In this document: in pieces, positions 9,481 through 19,117 of the stretch
Numbering within the stretch: the stretch's first letter is position 1
Layout: each line of letters starts with the position of its first letter
NCBI GenBank assembly: GCA_033344895.1
Contig: JAWPMN010000001.1
Span: forward strand, 1,922,001-1,986,000
Length of the DNA: 64,000 nt
Reading direction: 5' to 3'
From: Alphaproteobacteria bacterium
GTDB taxonomy: Bacteria > Pseudomonadota > Alphaproteobacteria > UBA8366 > Aestuariispiraceae
Notes under the pieces: generated by a model
Told to the model about the DNA's origin: nothing
Database searches by the model: none
What the model saw: the letters and a program-made list of their open reading frames with translations, nothing else
Program-made: the position numbers and the translations under genes

Positions 9481-10787
9481 TGCAGCCGGTCGAACCGGGC
9501 ACGCAGCGCAGCGGTTTCCGCGGCGAGGCTTGCCGGATCGTCGCTGCTCAGCGCCCGGGCCAGCAGATCGGCCAGGTCAGGCACATCCTTCGGCGTAACG
9601 CCCCAGCGTACGAGTTCCGGCGTGCCGATGCGCAATCCGTTCATGTCGCCGTCGACCGATGGGCGCGGAAGGCCGATGCCGCAGGCCAGGAATCCGGCTT
9701 TGCGGATATGCCGGGATGCGGCCTGACCGCCGCCGAACCGCGCGGCCTCCACCGCGAACTGGTGCGACCCTGTGAACCCCCTGGCTGTCTTGAACACAGG
9801 CACACCCTGATCGGACAGACCCTGGGCCAGAGCGCTGGCGAGCGCGATCATGGCCGCCGCGTAGTCGGTCCCATGATCACGCCAGTCCAGCAGGCTCAGC
9901 GCCAGGGCCGCCGACTTTGCGGCATCGAAATTTGCCGTCATACCGGGGAACGCGATGCGATCCAGCGCTTCGGCGATATCCGCCTCGTTCGTGACGATCA
10001 GGCCGCCCGCCGGGCCGCCCAGACTCTTATAGGTGCTCATCGTCATCAGATGCGCGCCCTCCTGCAGCGGGTTCGGCCAGGCACCCCCTGCGATGATGCC
10101 GCATTGATGGGCGGCGTCGAACAGGACCTTCGCGCCGATCTCGTCGGCAATGGCGCGTATCTCGCGTACCGGATGCGGTTCCAGGTTCAGGCTGCCGCCG
10201 ATGGTGATCAGGCTCGGCCGTTCCTTGAGCGCCAAATCCCGCAGGGCTTCGATGTCGACGGTATAGCCATCGGCAGCGACCGGTGCCGGAATCGTGTTCA
10301 GGCCATAGAGCCCGGCACAACCGTCAGCGTGGTGCGTCACGTGGCCGCCGATATCGGCCGGAGGCGCGATAATGGTGTCGCCCGGTCGGCACAGGGCCAT
10401 GAAGGTGTAAAGGTTGCCCATCGCGCCGGATGCGACGCGGATTTCGGCGAAACGGGCCTGAAAGATCTCGGCCGCCAATTCGGCGCAGATGACCTCGATC
10501 TCCTCGATCGCCTCCAGGCCCATCTCATATTTGTCGCCGGGATAGCCGAGCGACGGGCGACTTCCGATGCCGCTCGATAGCAGGGCTTCCGCGCGGGGAT
10601 TCATGACATTCGTCGCCGGGTTCAGGTTGAAGCAGTCCCGCTCGTGGATCTGCCGGTTCTGCGCCGCCAGCGCATGCAGACGGTGGTCGATGGCGGCGGA
10701 TCCTGCCGTGGACGCGACTGTTGCGATGGACTGGACGCGGGTCTCGCAATCGGCGGGCACCCATTGGCGCTGGGCGAGTATCGGCAT
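9453..10787 (-). CDS. Serine hydroxymethyltransferase-like PLP-dependent enzyme
   Basis: A 444-residue fold-type I PLP enzyme of the glycine/serine hydroxymethyltransferase family. It shows LGYPGDKYEMG near the N-terminus, VASGAMGN (cofactor phosphate loop), LFDAAHQCG (Asp contacting the pyridine nitrogen) and the PLP lysine in TMSTYKSLGGPAGG. The N-terminal region differs from housekeeping GlyA, so a related reaction such as alpha-methylserine or beta-hydroxy amino acid cleavage is possible. ATG 10787 has GGAGG at six bases; the 57 codons further upstream are rejected. It is divergent from a GcvA-like LysR gene, its probable regulator. Confidence 0.85.
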   Translation of the reverse strand: MPILAQRQWVPADCETRVQSIATVASTAGSAAIDHRLHALAAQNRQIHERDCFNLNPATNVMNPRAEALLSSGIGSRPSLGYPGDKYEMGLEAIEEIEVICAELAAEIFQARFAEIRVASGAMGNLYTFMALCRPGDTIIAPPADIGGHVTHHADGCAGLYGLNTIPAPVAADGYTVDIEALRDLALKERPSLITIGGSLNLEPHPVREIRAIADEIGAKVLFDAAHQCGIIAGGAWPNPLQEGAHLMTMSTYKSLGGPAGGLIVTNEADIAEALDRIAFPGMTANFDAAKSAALALSLLDWRDHGTDYAAAMIALASALAQGLSDQGVPVFKTARGFTGSHQFAVEAARFGGGQAASRHIRKAGFLACGIGLPRPSVDGDMNGLRIGTPELVRWGVTPKDVPDLADLLARALSSDDPASLAAETAALRARFDRLHYIRGATVG

Positions 10788-10872
10788 GGCATCCTCCTGA
10801 ACCGGCATGACTTGATGGGCGACTATGGCCGCGCTTCCCGGATGGCTGCAACGCAGATAAAATAAAAATCGG

Positions 10873-10887
10873 CATAGAAAATCTATG
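10873..10887. promoter_or_regulatory. 15-bp dyad, candidate LysR operator
   Basis: CATAGA and TCTATG are perfect inverted arms around AAA, five bases before the LysR start codon and in the 104-base divergent region with the SHMT-like gene. The position suggests autoregulation and control of the divergent enzyme gene by the adjacent LysR protein. Confidence 0.45.
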
Positions 10888-10891
10888 GTGC

Positions 10892-11767
10892 ATGATGTCG
10901 ATCCAACCGCCTCGACCTCGGGGTCCCTCCCTGAACGCCTTGCGCGCCTTCGAGGCATCAGCCCGCCTGGGTGGATTCACCGCGGCGGCGGAAGAACTGA
11001 ATGTGACACCCGGCGCGGTCGCGCAGCAGATCAAGAAACTGGAAGACTGGCTGGGGGAGCCGCTGTTTCAGCGCACCAGCCAGGGCGTCCGGCTCACCGA
11101 TCTGGGGCTGGCGACGGCCGGACGGTTCTCTGACGCCTTCGACCTGCTGGGGGAGGCGGTCGGCCATCTGCGCGCCCGGGCCAGCACGCCCAGGATTTCC
11201 GTGGCGGCCCTGCCCAGCCTGGCGCAATGCTGGTTGATGCCGCGCCTGCCGTCGCTGCGCCGGGCCCTGCCGGATCTCGTCATCTCCGTAACGGCGCTGG
11301 AGAAGCCGCCGAACCTGATCCGGGAGGCTTTCGATGTCAGTCTGTTCTTTTCGCAGACGCCGCCGGGCGAGGATGAAGTGAGACTCGCCGAGGACCGGAT
11401 ATACCCGGTTTGCAGCCCGGACATCGCGCGGTCGATCTCGACAATCGACGATCTGACAACGGTGCCCTGTCTGCGGGACGGCCACTGGCAGGCGGATTGG
11501 ACGAACTGGCTGCGCGGTGCCAGCCCGAACCGTCCCATCGCCGTGACAGGGCCGCAATATTCACTCTACAGCATGGCGCTGGACGCGGCACGGTCGGGCG
11601 GCGGCGTGCTGATGGGGCACGACTGTCTGGTCGCGCCGCTGATCGACAAGGGCGAACTGGTGCGTCTGTTCGACCTCACGGTTTCGACCGGCCAATGGCT
11701 GACCCTGCGTTCTGTACGCCCGGTCCATCCGGCCCTGCGGCAGGTGATCGACCTTCTGTCGGCCTAG
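10892..11767 (+). CDS. LysR-family regulator, GcvA-like
   Basis: A 291-residue LysR protein of the GcvA subgroup. The HTH is LNALRAFEASARLGGFTAAA followed by LNVTPGAVAQQIKKLE and the wing LFQRTSQGVRLT. The effector domain begins near residue 95. GcvA proteins control glycine-cleavage and related amino-acid genes, which suits the divergent SHMT-like neighbour; that link is inference. ATG 10892 and ATG 10895 are adjacent and equivalent candidates. It ends six bases before the convergent permease gene. Confidence 0.88.
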   Translation: MMSIQPPRPRGPSLNALRAFEASARLGGFTAAAEELNVTPGAVAQQIKKLEDWLGEPLFQRTSQGVRLTDLGLATAGRFSDAFDLLGEAVGHLRARASTPRISVAALPSLAQCWLMPRLPSLRRALPDLVISVTALEKPPNLIREAFDVSLFFSQTPPGEDEVRLAEDRIYPVCSPDIARSISTIDDLTTVPCLRDGHWQADWTNWLRGASPNRPIAVTGPQYSLYSMALDAARSGGGVLMGHDCLVAPLIDKGELVRLFDLTVSTGQWLTLRSVRPVHPALRQVIDLLSA

Positions 11768-11773
11768 GGCGGG

Positions 11774-12970
11774 CTACTTGTAGGGATCTGCAGCATCGCG
11801 CAGGCCGTCGCCCAGGAACTGGAAGGCCAGTACCACCATGATCACCGGCACGGCCGGCCAGAGCAGCCAGGGGTACAGCGCCACGGCGTTGAAGTTCTGC
11901 GCCTCATTCAGCAACACGCCCCAGCTCGTGATCGGCGGCTTGAGGCCGAGCCCCAGGAAACTCAGCGCCGTTTCGCCCAGGATCATGCTGGGCACGGCCA
12001 GCGTCACCGAGGCGATCAGGTGGCTGGTGAAACTGGGCAGCAGATGCTTGCCGATGATCCGGCTCGGCTTCGCGCCCATCAACTGGGCGGCGACCGCGAA
12101 ATCCTCTTCCCGCAGGGACAGCAGCTTGGACCGCACCGCACGGGCCAGGCCGGGCCAGTCCAGCAGGCCCAGGATTACCGTGATCCCGAGAAAGACCAGG
12201 ATGGGGGACCAGTTCACGGGCATGGCGGCGGAAAGCGCCATCCACAGCGGCAGGGACGGGAAGGACCGGATGACCTCGATCGCGCGCTGCACGCACCAAT
12301 CGGCAAACCCGCCGAAATAGCCGGCGATCCCGCCCAGCGTGACGCCCAGCAGGAAGCTGATCGTCACCCCGATCAGCCCGACCGTCAGTGAGATTCGTGC
12401 GCCCTGGATGATGCGCGACTGGATGTCCCGGCCCAGCCTGTCTGTCCCCAGCAGGAAGAAATGCGACCCTTCCGCCGGGCAGACGAAGTGAAAGCTCATC
12501 TCGACGGCGTCCCAGTATTCATAGGTCGCGCCATCATAGTCGTTCTGCGTGCAGAAGAAGCGCAGCGGCTTCGGTTCCGCCGTGTTTTCGGTATAGACCC
12601 AGCGCAACTCCTCGAGATCCAGACGCACGTCATAGGGATAGACGAAGGGTCCGACAAAATCGCCCTCATGGAACAGGCGGACTTCCTGCGGCGGCGCATA
12701 GATGTAATCGGTATGGCGATGGGTGAAACTGTAGGGCGCCAGCATCTCGGAAATCAGGATCGAAAAATAGACCAGCAGCAGATAGATGCCGCTCCATACC
12801 GCCAGCTTATGGCGCCGGAACTTCAGCCACATCAGCCGCCATTGGGACGACAGATAGAACTTCTCCTGATCCGGGGTCAGGCGTGTCGCGGAATGCGGAT
12901 CGAACGGCGCCTCGTTGACGTAGTGATCCAGGGGCTTTCGGGCGGAATCGGACATCGGCGTATCGCTCAT
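11774..12970 (-). CDS. Peptide-type ABC transporter permease (DppC/OppC family)
   Basis: A 398-residue inner-membrane permease, distal gene of the ABC importer operon. The cytoplasmic N-terminus carries an OppC-type motif before TM1 (SQWRLMWLKFRRHKLAVWSG). Between TM1 and TM2 is an unusually long periplasmic segment (about residues 75-190) with two cysteines, ending at LGTDRLGRDI, the usual OppC hallmark. The EAA loop is VAAQLMGAKPSRIIGKHLLP. The start overlaps the upstream permease stop as ATGA, indicating translational coupling. The long insertion recalls YejE-type permeases. Confidence 0.9.
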   Translation of the reverse strand: MSDTPMSDSARKPLDHYVNEAPFDPHSATRLTPDQEKFYLSSQWRLMWLKFRRHKLAVWSGIYLLLVYFSILISEMLAPYSFTHRHTDYIYAPPQEVRLFHEGDFVGPFVYPYDVRLDLEELRWVYTENTAEPKPLRFFCTQNDYDGATYEYWDAVEMSFHFVCPAEGSHFFLLGTDRLGRDIQSRIIQGARISLTVGLIGVTISFLLGVTLGGIAGYFGGFADWCVQRAIEVIRSFPSLPLWMALSAAMPVNWSPILVFLGITVILGLLDWPGLARAVRSKLLSLREEDFAVAAQLMGAKPSRIIGKHLLPSFTSHLIASVTLAVPSMILGETALSFLGLGLKPPITSWGVLLNEAQNFNAVALYPWLLWPAVPVIMVVLAFQFLGDGLRDAADPYK

Positions 12971-13968
12971 TTCGTCGCCTCCGCACCCAGTCGTATCCGG
13001 GGGTCGAGCGCCGCGAGCGCCAGATCGGACAGCAGGTTGCCCAGTACGGTCAGCAGCGCCAGCACCATCAGGAAGGACCCGGCCAGATACATGTCCTGGG
13101 TCTCGAGCGCCCGCAGCAGCATCGGCCCGGTGGTCTCCAGGCTGAGGACGATCGAGACGATGGCGGATCCGGAGATGATCTCGGGCAGCAGATTGCCGAT
13201 ATCGGCGATGAACGGGTTCAGCGCCATGCGCAACGGGTATTTGAACAGCGCCTTTTTCGGCGGCACGCCCTTGGCCCGGGCGGTGACGACATACTGCTTG
13301 TGCAGCTCGTCCAGCAGGTTGGCGCGCAGCCGGCGGATCATGCCCGCCGTGCCCGACGTGCCGATGACGATGACCGGAACCCAAAGGTGCTGCAGGACGC
13401 TGACGAATTTCTCCCAGCTCATCGGCGCGTCGCGCAGATCGTCATCCACCAGACCGCCGATCGACGCGCCGGTCCATTCATTGGCCAGATACATCAGGAT
13501 CAGCGCCAGCAGGAAGTTCGGCGTGGCCAGACCGATGAAACCGATGAAGGTCAGGGCATAATCGCCCGGTGAGTACTGGTTGACCGCGGAATAGACGCCG
13601 ATGGGGAAGGCGACGACATAGACGAAGATGATGGTCACGAAGCTGACCAGGATGGTCAGGAACATGCGGTCGCCGACAACTTCGGACACGGGCAGTTCAT
13701 ATTCGAAGGAATAGCCCAGATTGCCTTCCAGCAGGATGCCCTTCATCCACAGCAGATACTGCTTCCACATCGGTTCGCCGAAGCCGTAATTCTCACGGTA
13801 GAAGGCCAGGACCTCCTCGCCGATCTGCTCGCCGCGGTCCTGATATTCCTGAATGAGCGTGGTCAGATAATCGCCGGGTGGCAGCTGGATGATCACGAAG
13901 ACCAGGATGCTGATGACCAGCAGGGTCGGGATCATGACCAGAAGGCGGCGGACGATGTAATCCAACAT
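12967..13968 (-). CDS. Peptide-type ABC transporter permease (DppB/OppB family)
   Basis: A 333-residue inner-membrane protein with six predicted TM helices, starting MLDYIVRRLLVMIPTLLVIS as in the OppB family. The EAA loop is VTARAKGVPPKKALFKYPLR. It pairs with the downstream OppC-type permease to form the transmembrane channel. It follows the solute-binding protein gene by 28 bases and overlaps the next gene as ATGA. Confidence 0.92.
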   Translation of the reverse strand: MLDYIVRRLLVMIPTLLVISILVFVIIQLPPGDYLTTLIQEYQDRGEQIGEEVLAFYRENYGFGEPMWKQYLLWMKGILLEGNLGYSFEYELPVSEVVGDRMFLTILVSFVTIIFVYVVAFPIGVYSAVNQYSPGDYALTFIGFIGLATPNFLLALILMYLANEWTGASIGGLVDDDLRDAPMSWEKFVSVLQHLWVPVIVIGTSGTAGMIRRLRANLLDELHKQYVVTARAKGVPPKKALFKYPLRMALNPFIADIGNLLPEIISGSAIVSIVLSLETTGPMLLRALETQDMYLAGSFLMVLALLTVLGNLLSDLALAALDPRIRLGAEATK

Positions 13969-13996
13969 GCTGCGTAAACCCTCTTCCCGCGTCCGC

Positions 13997-15925
13997 TTAC
14001 TGGTCCGCCTGGGCGGTCACGGCGTCCTTGTCCCAATACACGTAATCCAGACCATAGAGCCCGAAATGGGCCCCGGGGTCCCAGTTCCACAGCCCCTCTT
14101 CCGGCAGGTTGCGCAGACCGTTGGCGACCACGATGGGCTGCAGCACCCCGGCGATCAGGCCGATGGTGGGCAACTGGTCGGCATGCATCTGCAGCATTTC
14201 GTGCCAGATCTCCGCTCTCTCGTCGCGGGTCTCGGCCAGATACCAGTCGCGCCGAAGGTTCATCAGATTGATGCCCATTTCCATATCCGGCGCCGCGCCG
14301 CCGGTCTTGTTGGTCTCGTAATACTCGCCCCATTCCGACCACTGATACTGGACCTGTGTGACGGGGGCGAGGTCATGCGGCGCCATGTCCGGTGTCGCCA
14401 GCCCGTTCTCGAATCCGGACTCGATCGTCATCTGCGTCTGGCCGGAGAAGATGCGCCGACGCAGGGTCTCCTTGCCCAGCGGCTTGATGTAGAGCTTGAT
14501 TCCCAGTTCCCACCAGCTGTCGGCGACCAGTTCCAGGATGTCCGCCTGCTCCGTCGATCCGCCCGTCTCCACGATGATCTCGACCGGTTCCCCGTCCGGT
14601 CCGATCCGGGCGCCGTCCCAGCGCCGCTTCAGGCCCATTTCGTCCAGCAGGGCATTGGCGGTCTTGAGGTCGAACTGGGCGTAGGACGTGCGGTATTCCT
14701 CGCGGTAGAGCGGGCTCTTTGGGAGCATCGTATTCTGGCCTTCCAGGGCCAGGCCGAAATAGATCACCCGGTTGATTTCGCGCCGGTTGATGGCCAGTGA
14801 CAGGGCGCGGCGGAACCGGACATCGCGGATCAGCTTCCGGAAGACCGGGTCCTTGGCGGTCAGATTGGGATAGAGCGCCATATGCGACCCTTTGGCGATG
14901 CGCCAGAGAAAGGTCGAATATCCGTGATCCTTTTCGTTCCGCTTCAGCAGCGTGACATCGTCGAAGCGCAGATAGCGCCCCTGAAAGTCGACATCCCCCG
15001 TCGCGGATTTGCCGGAGATCAGCTTCTCCTCGGCAATGTTGAAGATGACCTCGTCGGCATAGGGCAGTTGAAGGCCGTTTCGGTCGACCTTGTGATAATA
15101 CGGGTTGCGCTTGAAGACGAACCGGTCGGCAGGGGCTTCATTGGTGACATACCAGGGCTGCAGCGTCGGCAGCTCCTTGTCCTCCATCCGGTAATAGCGG
15201 TTCGCCTTGATATGGACCGCCGCCCAGTTCCGTTGCCCCGCTTCCTCAGCCGCCCGCTGCAGGTCCTCGATCGGGACGTAATTCGGGTGAAACTGGCTCA
15301 GATAGTGTTTCGGCGCGTAGATCTGGTTCGGCCGTGCTTGGGCCAATCCGGGCAGGAAATCCGGATTCGGTACCGGGAAGGAATAGCGGATGGTGGTCTC
15401 GTCCAGGGCTTCCACCTTCGGATAATGCCCCATGATCTTCATGTGCGATGGCGGGCCGGACGCGAAAAGGTCATCGTTATGGGCCATGTCCTCCCAGAAA
15501 TAGAGGAAGTCTTCCGTGGTGAACGGGTGTCCGTCGGACCAGCGATGCCCCTCGCGCAGATGCAGCGTGAAGGTCCGGCCGCCGTCGGATACCTCAAAGT
15601 CCTTGAGGATGTCCGGAACCAGATTGAAATCCAGATCGTATTTCACCAGCCGCGCATAGCCATAGACATACATGTAGCGGGTGTCTTTGGACCGGTGCAT
15701 CAGTGTGACAAGATTGCCGCCATGCCGGCCCGCCGTCTGTCCCCGTGCTTCCAGATCGACGACCAGCGGTTCCTTCGGCAGGCGGTCCTCGACCGGCGGC
15801 AGCTTGCCCGCCGCGACGTCCGCATCCAGGGACGGCGCGCCGACATAGTCCATCGCATCGGCGGACGGGGGCGCAAATCCCGCAAGGGCGGCGAGGGTCA
15901 GCGCGAAGAGTACTCGCGGCATCAT
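13997..15925 (-). CDS. Extracellular solute-binding protein, family 5
   Basis: A 642-residue periplasmic binding protein with a Sec signal peptide (hydrophobic LFALTLAALAGFA, probable cleavage after SADA). Family 5 features include FEVSDGGRTFTLHLREGHRW, FTTEDFLYFWEDM and RFRRALSLAINRREIN. It delivers an oligopeptide or peptide-like ligand to the permease pair. At 642 residues it is longer than DppA (about 535), nearer YejA-like proteins. The start ATG overlaps the stop of the ATPase gene as ATGA; a second ATG follows immediately. Ligand unknown. Confidence 0.92.
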   Translation of the reverse strand: MMPRVLFALTLAALAGFAPPSADAMDYVGAPSLDADVAAGKLPPVEDRLPKEPLVVDLEARGQTAGRHGGNLVTLMHRSKDTRYMYVYGYARLVKYDLDFNLVPDILKDFEVSDGGRTFTLHLREGHRWSDGHPFTTEDFLYFWEDMAHNDDLFASGPPSHMKIMGHYPKVEALDETTIRYSFPVPNPDFLPGLAQARPNQIYAPKHYLSQFHPNYVPIEDLQRAAEEAGQRNWAAVHIKANRYYRMEDKELPTLQPWYVTNEAPADRFVFKRNPYYHKVDRNGLQLPYADEVIFNIAEEKLISGKSATGDVDFQGRYLRFDDVTLLKRNEKDHGYSTFLWRIAKGSHMALYPNLTAKDPVFRKLIRDVRFRRALSLAINRREINRVIYFGLALEGQNTMLPKSPLYREEYRTSYAQFDLKTANALLDEMGLKRRWDGARIGPDGEPVEIIVETGGSTEQADILELVADSWWELGIKLYIKPLGKETLRRRIFSGQTQMTIESGFENGLATPDMAPHDLAPVTQVQYQWSEWGEYYETNKTGGAAPDMEMGINLMNLRRDWYLAETRDERAEIWHEMLQMHADQLPTIGLIAGVLQPIVVANGLRNLPEEGLWNWDPGAHFGLYGLDYVYWDKDAVTAQADQ

Positions 15926-17805
15926 GCGGCGCTCCTGCCGAAGGAGGCGTCTTCCCGCGCCCGGACGATATGGCCGTCGCCGAGGTCGTGGAATACGGCA
16001 TCGACGCTGCCGTCATCGGTGAACGGCATGGGCCAGAGGGCCGGGTTCGATGCCTTCTCGTCCATCAGCCGGGCGAAATCCAGCTGCCGGTCCGGATTGG
16101 GGTCCGGCACGGCCCGCAACAGACCCTGCGTGTAGGGATGCATCGGATTCTTGAAGAGCACCTCACGCGGCGCCATCTCGACCAGCCGGCCGCGGCACAT
16201 CACCGCGATCCGGTCGGCGATATAGTCGACGACCGCCAGGTTGTGGCTGATGAAGATATAGGTCAGCCCCAGATCACGTTGCAGATCCTTCAACAGATTC
16301 AAGATCTGGGCCTGGATCGATACGTCCAGGGCCGAAACAGGCTCATCGCAGATGATGATTTCCGGGTTCAGCGCCAGTGCCCGCGCGATCCCGATACGCT
16401 GCCGCTGGCCGCCGGAGAAGCTGTGCGGATAGCGCTTCAGGTGGCGCATATCCAGGCCGACCAGTTCCATCAAGGTGGCGGCTTTCTGACGCCGCTCTTC
16501 GATCGTGCCGACCCCGTGGATGGACAGCGGCTCGGTCAGGATGTCCAGCACCGTCATGCGCGGGTTCAGCGACGAGAACGGGTCCTGGAAAATGAACTGC
16601 ATCGTTCGTCGGAAATCGAACAGGGCCCCGCCGGTCAGGTCCAGCAGGTCGGTCTCCGTCTGTCCGTCGTAATAGGTGACGTCGCCGCTATCAGGCGTCA
16701 GCGCGCGCATCAGAATTTTCGACAGGGTCGTCTTACCGCAACCGCTTTCGCCGACCAGGCCCAGGCATTCGCCGCGCTTCACGTCGAAGGAGACGCCGTC
16801 TACGGCGCGGATCGGCGTGGAGGTGCCGATCAGGCCGCCCTTGCGGATCGTGAATGTCTTGGTGACGTCGCGGACGGTGAGGATCGGCTTGTTCGGATCG
16901 GCGACCTTTCGGGCCGGCCGGTCTTCGCGCAGGGTGTCGGCATTGGCCTCGATCTCGCGGATCGGAATCAAGCGCTCGCCGGGCTTCATGTCGAAGCGCG
17001 GCACGGCGTGCAGCAGCGCCTTGAGATAGGGGTGGCGCGGGTCACGGAAAATATGGTCCAGGGTCCCGTGCTCCATGACCTCGCCGTGATACATGACGAC
17101 GATTTCCTCCGCCATGTTCGCGACCACGCCAAGGTCATGGGTGATCATCAGGACGGCCATGCCCAGTTCCTTCTGCAGGTCGCGCATCAGCTTCAGGATC
17201 TGGGCCTGGATCGTCACATCCAGGGCCGTCGTCGGCTCGTCGGCGATCAGCAGCGCCGGGTGGCAGACCAGGGCCATCGCGATCATCGCGCGCTGACGCA
17301 GTCCGCCGGACAGTTCGAACGGATAGGTCTTCATGGCCCGGTCGGGGTCCGGGAAGCCGACCATGCGCAGCATGTCGCGGCTCAGGTCCTGGACTTCCGC
17401 CATGCTGCAATCGCGGTGGAGTTCCACCGCCTCGCCGATCTGGTTGCCGACGGTATGCAGCGGCGACAGGGCCGTCATCGGCTCCTGAAAGATGATCGAT
17501 ATTCGACCGCCGCGGATTGCCCGCATCTCCGCACCGTCACGATCCAGCTTGGCGATGTCGATCGGTCCGCCCGGTTTTCTGGGGTCGTCGAACAGGATCG
17601 ACCCGCCGGTGATCTGGGAGATTTTCGGCAGGATGCCCATGATGGCCTGGCTGACCACCGATTTGCCGGAGCCGGATTCGCCGACCAGCGCGACCGTTCC
17701 GCCCGGCGGTACACGGAAGGACACGCCTTTCACGGCCTCGACCGACCCCTCCAGAAGACGGAAGCCGATCCGTAGGTCTTCGACCTTCAGCAGATCCCCG
17801 GCCAT
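15922..17805 (-). CDS. Double-ATPase ABC transporter subunit (fused DppD/DppF-like)
   Basis: A 627-residue protein with two complete ABC nucleotide-binding domains in tandem. Domain one has Walker A GESGSGKS (about residue 42), signature LSGGLRQR and Walker [13 protein letters not shown]. Domain two has GESGCGKT (about 350), FSGGQRQR and [12 protein letters not shown]. Both keep the C-terminal extension typical of oligopeptide importers (HPYLKALL and HPYTQGLL). It energises the permease pair encoded downstream and is the first gene of the four-gene operon, an order with ATPase before binding protein. Confidence 0.93.
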   Translation of the reverse strand: MAGDLLKVEDLRIGFRLLEGSVEAVKGVSFRVPPGGTVALVGESGSGKSVVSQAIMGILPKISQITGGSILFDDPRKPGGPIDIAKLDRDGAEMRAIRGGRISIIFQEPMTALSPLHTVGNQIGEAVELHRDCSMAEVQDLSRDMLRMVGFPDPDRAMKTYPFELSGGLRQRAMIAMALVCHPALLIADEPTTALDVTIQAQILKLMRDLQKELGMAVLMITHDLGVVANMAEEIVVMYHGEVMEHGTLDHIFRDPRHPYLKALLHAVPRFDMKPGERLIPIREIEANADTLREDRPARKVADPNKPILTVRDVTKTFTIRKGGLIGTSTPIRAVDGVSFDVKRGECLGLVGESGCGKTTLSKILMRALTPDSGDVTYYDGQTETDLLDLTGGALFDFRRTMQFIFQDPFSSLNPRMTVLDILTEPLSIHGVGTIEERRQKAATLMELVGLDMRHLKRYPHSFSGGQRQRIGIARALALNPEIIICDEPVSALDVSIQAQILNLLKDLQRDLGLTYIFISHNLAVVDYIADRIAVMCRGRLVEMAPREVLFKNPMHPYTQGLLRAVPDPNPDRQLDFARLMDEKASNPALWPMPFTDDGSVDAVFHDLGDGHIVRAREDASFGRSAA

Positions 17806-17873
17806 ATAACCCAGCGTCCCCCAAACGCGCCCGGTGAGTTACTTCCCGCCGATCCTTCCCCCGGGCGACCTGA

Positions 17874-18365
17874 CTACCGTCGGATCGGCGCTCCCATTGC
17901 CTCGAAATTGTGCATCGTCGCGGGATCGACGTCGATGCCCTGCCGGGTACACAGACCCGCCACGAACTCCGCGAGCCTATCAAACTCCCTGAGCGAAGAC
18001 TCGACAACGATTTTCGTGCCCTTCCCCCGCAAGGTCAGGGACAGGATGCCGCTGCCCTGCCGTGACCGCGCCGATGCATAGTAGGACAGCCGGACGGCGG
18101 TCAGGTCCGACCACTGCAGACTGCGCCGTCGCAGGGGGTTGGATACGGCGATCGCATCTTCCGACAGATGGATTTCCGTTTTGTGGCGCAGGCCGGTGCG
18201 CAGCAAAAAGACCGCAAAAATCGCCGCCAGACCCCAGCAGACGATTTCTATCGGGCGCAGAATATCCTCCACCAGCAGCGCCGGCCCCGCGGTCGCCGCC
18301 AGTCCGGCAATCCCGCGCAGGGCGTCCCGGATCAGGGCGCCGCGGTCGAATTGCAGCGTTTTCAT
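17874..18365 (-). CDS. Small membrane protein with PH-like C-terminal domain, function unknown
   Basis: A 163-residue protein. Two hydrophobic helices (about residues 13-55) precede a soluble stretch containing TEIHLSEDAIAVSNPLRRRS and LQWSDLTAVRL, which reads like a bacterial PH-type membrane-associated fold. The start overlaps the upstream deacetylase-like stop as ATGA, making it the last gene of the seven-gene glycan operon. No enzymatic motif is visible. ATG 18365 is chosen over an in-frame upstream start because of the coupling. Confidence 0.75.
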   Translation of the reverse strand: MKTLQFDRGALIRDALRGIAGLAATAGPALLVEDILRPIEIVCWGLAAIFAVFLLRTGLRHKTEIHLSEDAIAVSNPLRRRSLQWSDLTAVRLSYYASARSRQGSGILSLTLRGKGTKIVVESSLREFDRLAEFVAGLCTRQGIDVDPATMHNFEAMGAPIRR

Positions 18366-19117
18366 CGCGCCGTCAGGCCCTTGCGCGCGCTTACCCATTC
18401 GAAGTCATCCCATTCCGCAATGTCACTCAGGAAGTCCCAGCACCCGTCATCATGCTCCAGGTGGTGGGTCAGAAGGCCCACAGGTTCGGCCGGGTCAGTC
18501 CCTTCGGCGGCCGTGCGGCGCCGTTGAAACGCATCGGTCAGAAGGTCGAAGGCCGCAGTCTCACCGATAAAGGCGGCCTGTCCGGTTTGCCGCTTGTGCT
18601 TCCAGTCCAGGATGTCGACATGGGTGTTCAGGCTGGGCACGGAGCCGCCGGGCGGCCGGTCGTTATAGGTGGACAGGCCGGCCAGACCGATGTCTGTCGC
18701 CAGTGCCGCTACTTCCGGCGCAATCCGGTTCCAGGGCGGCACGAACAGCGGAAAGAAGGCACCGTCAAATGCCTGGGACAAGGTGTGAATGCCGCTGCGG
18801 ATTTCCCGGCGTGCTTCCTCCGGATCGCGGGCGGCACCGAATTCCGCCTTTTTGCGGTCCGCCGGTTCGTGGTTCCGATGTGCATAGCCGTGCGGCAGGA
18901 CGGTTACATTGTCGGGCACCGCGCCGGCCAGAGCGTTCTCCAACCCTTCAGGAATGACGGCCAGGGCCAGCGGGCGCCCGTTCGCTGCGCTGAACAATCG
19001 ACCCAGCGCCCCCGTCGGCCGCACCGCGTCGTCATCGCGCCACCACAGGCGCGGCGGGCGCGGCAGGTCGCGCCAGGCTTCCAGCTCCTCCAGCAGGCGT
19101 GTGCGTGCATCGGTCAT
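18362..19117 (-). CDS. Polysaccharide deacetylase-like protein
   Basis: A 251-residue protein with a circularly simplified NodB-type barrel. Visible motifs are WWRDDDAVRPT (metal and catalytic Asp), LPHGYAHRNH (metal His pair), FVPPWNRIAPEV (groove motif) and LLTHHLEHDDG near the C-terminus (catalytic His). This suggests hydrolysis of N- or O-acetyl groups from a glycan. ATGA overlaps link it to genes on both sides, so it probably edits the product of the glycosyltransferases in this operon. Related proteins are often annotated only as polysaccharide deacetylase family; the substrate is unknown. Confidence 0.8.
   Translation of the reverse strand: MTDARTRLLEELEAWRDLPRPPRLWWRDDDAVRPTGALGRLFSAANGRPLALAVIPEGLENALAGAVPDNVTVLPHGYAHRNHEPADRKKAEFGAARDPEEARREIRSGIHTLSQAFDGAFFPLFVPPWNRIAPEVAALATDIGLAGLSTYNDRPPGGSVPSLNTHVDILDWKHKRQTGQAAFIGETAAFDLLTDAFQRRRTAAEGTDPAEPVGLLTHHLEHDDGCWDFLSDIAEWDDFEWVSARKGLTAR

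Noticed and set aside
15745-17775. A 676-codon plus-strand open frame
   Set aside because: It is antisense to the double-ATPase gene, which has all ABC motifs; the plus frame has none.
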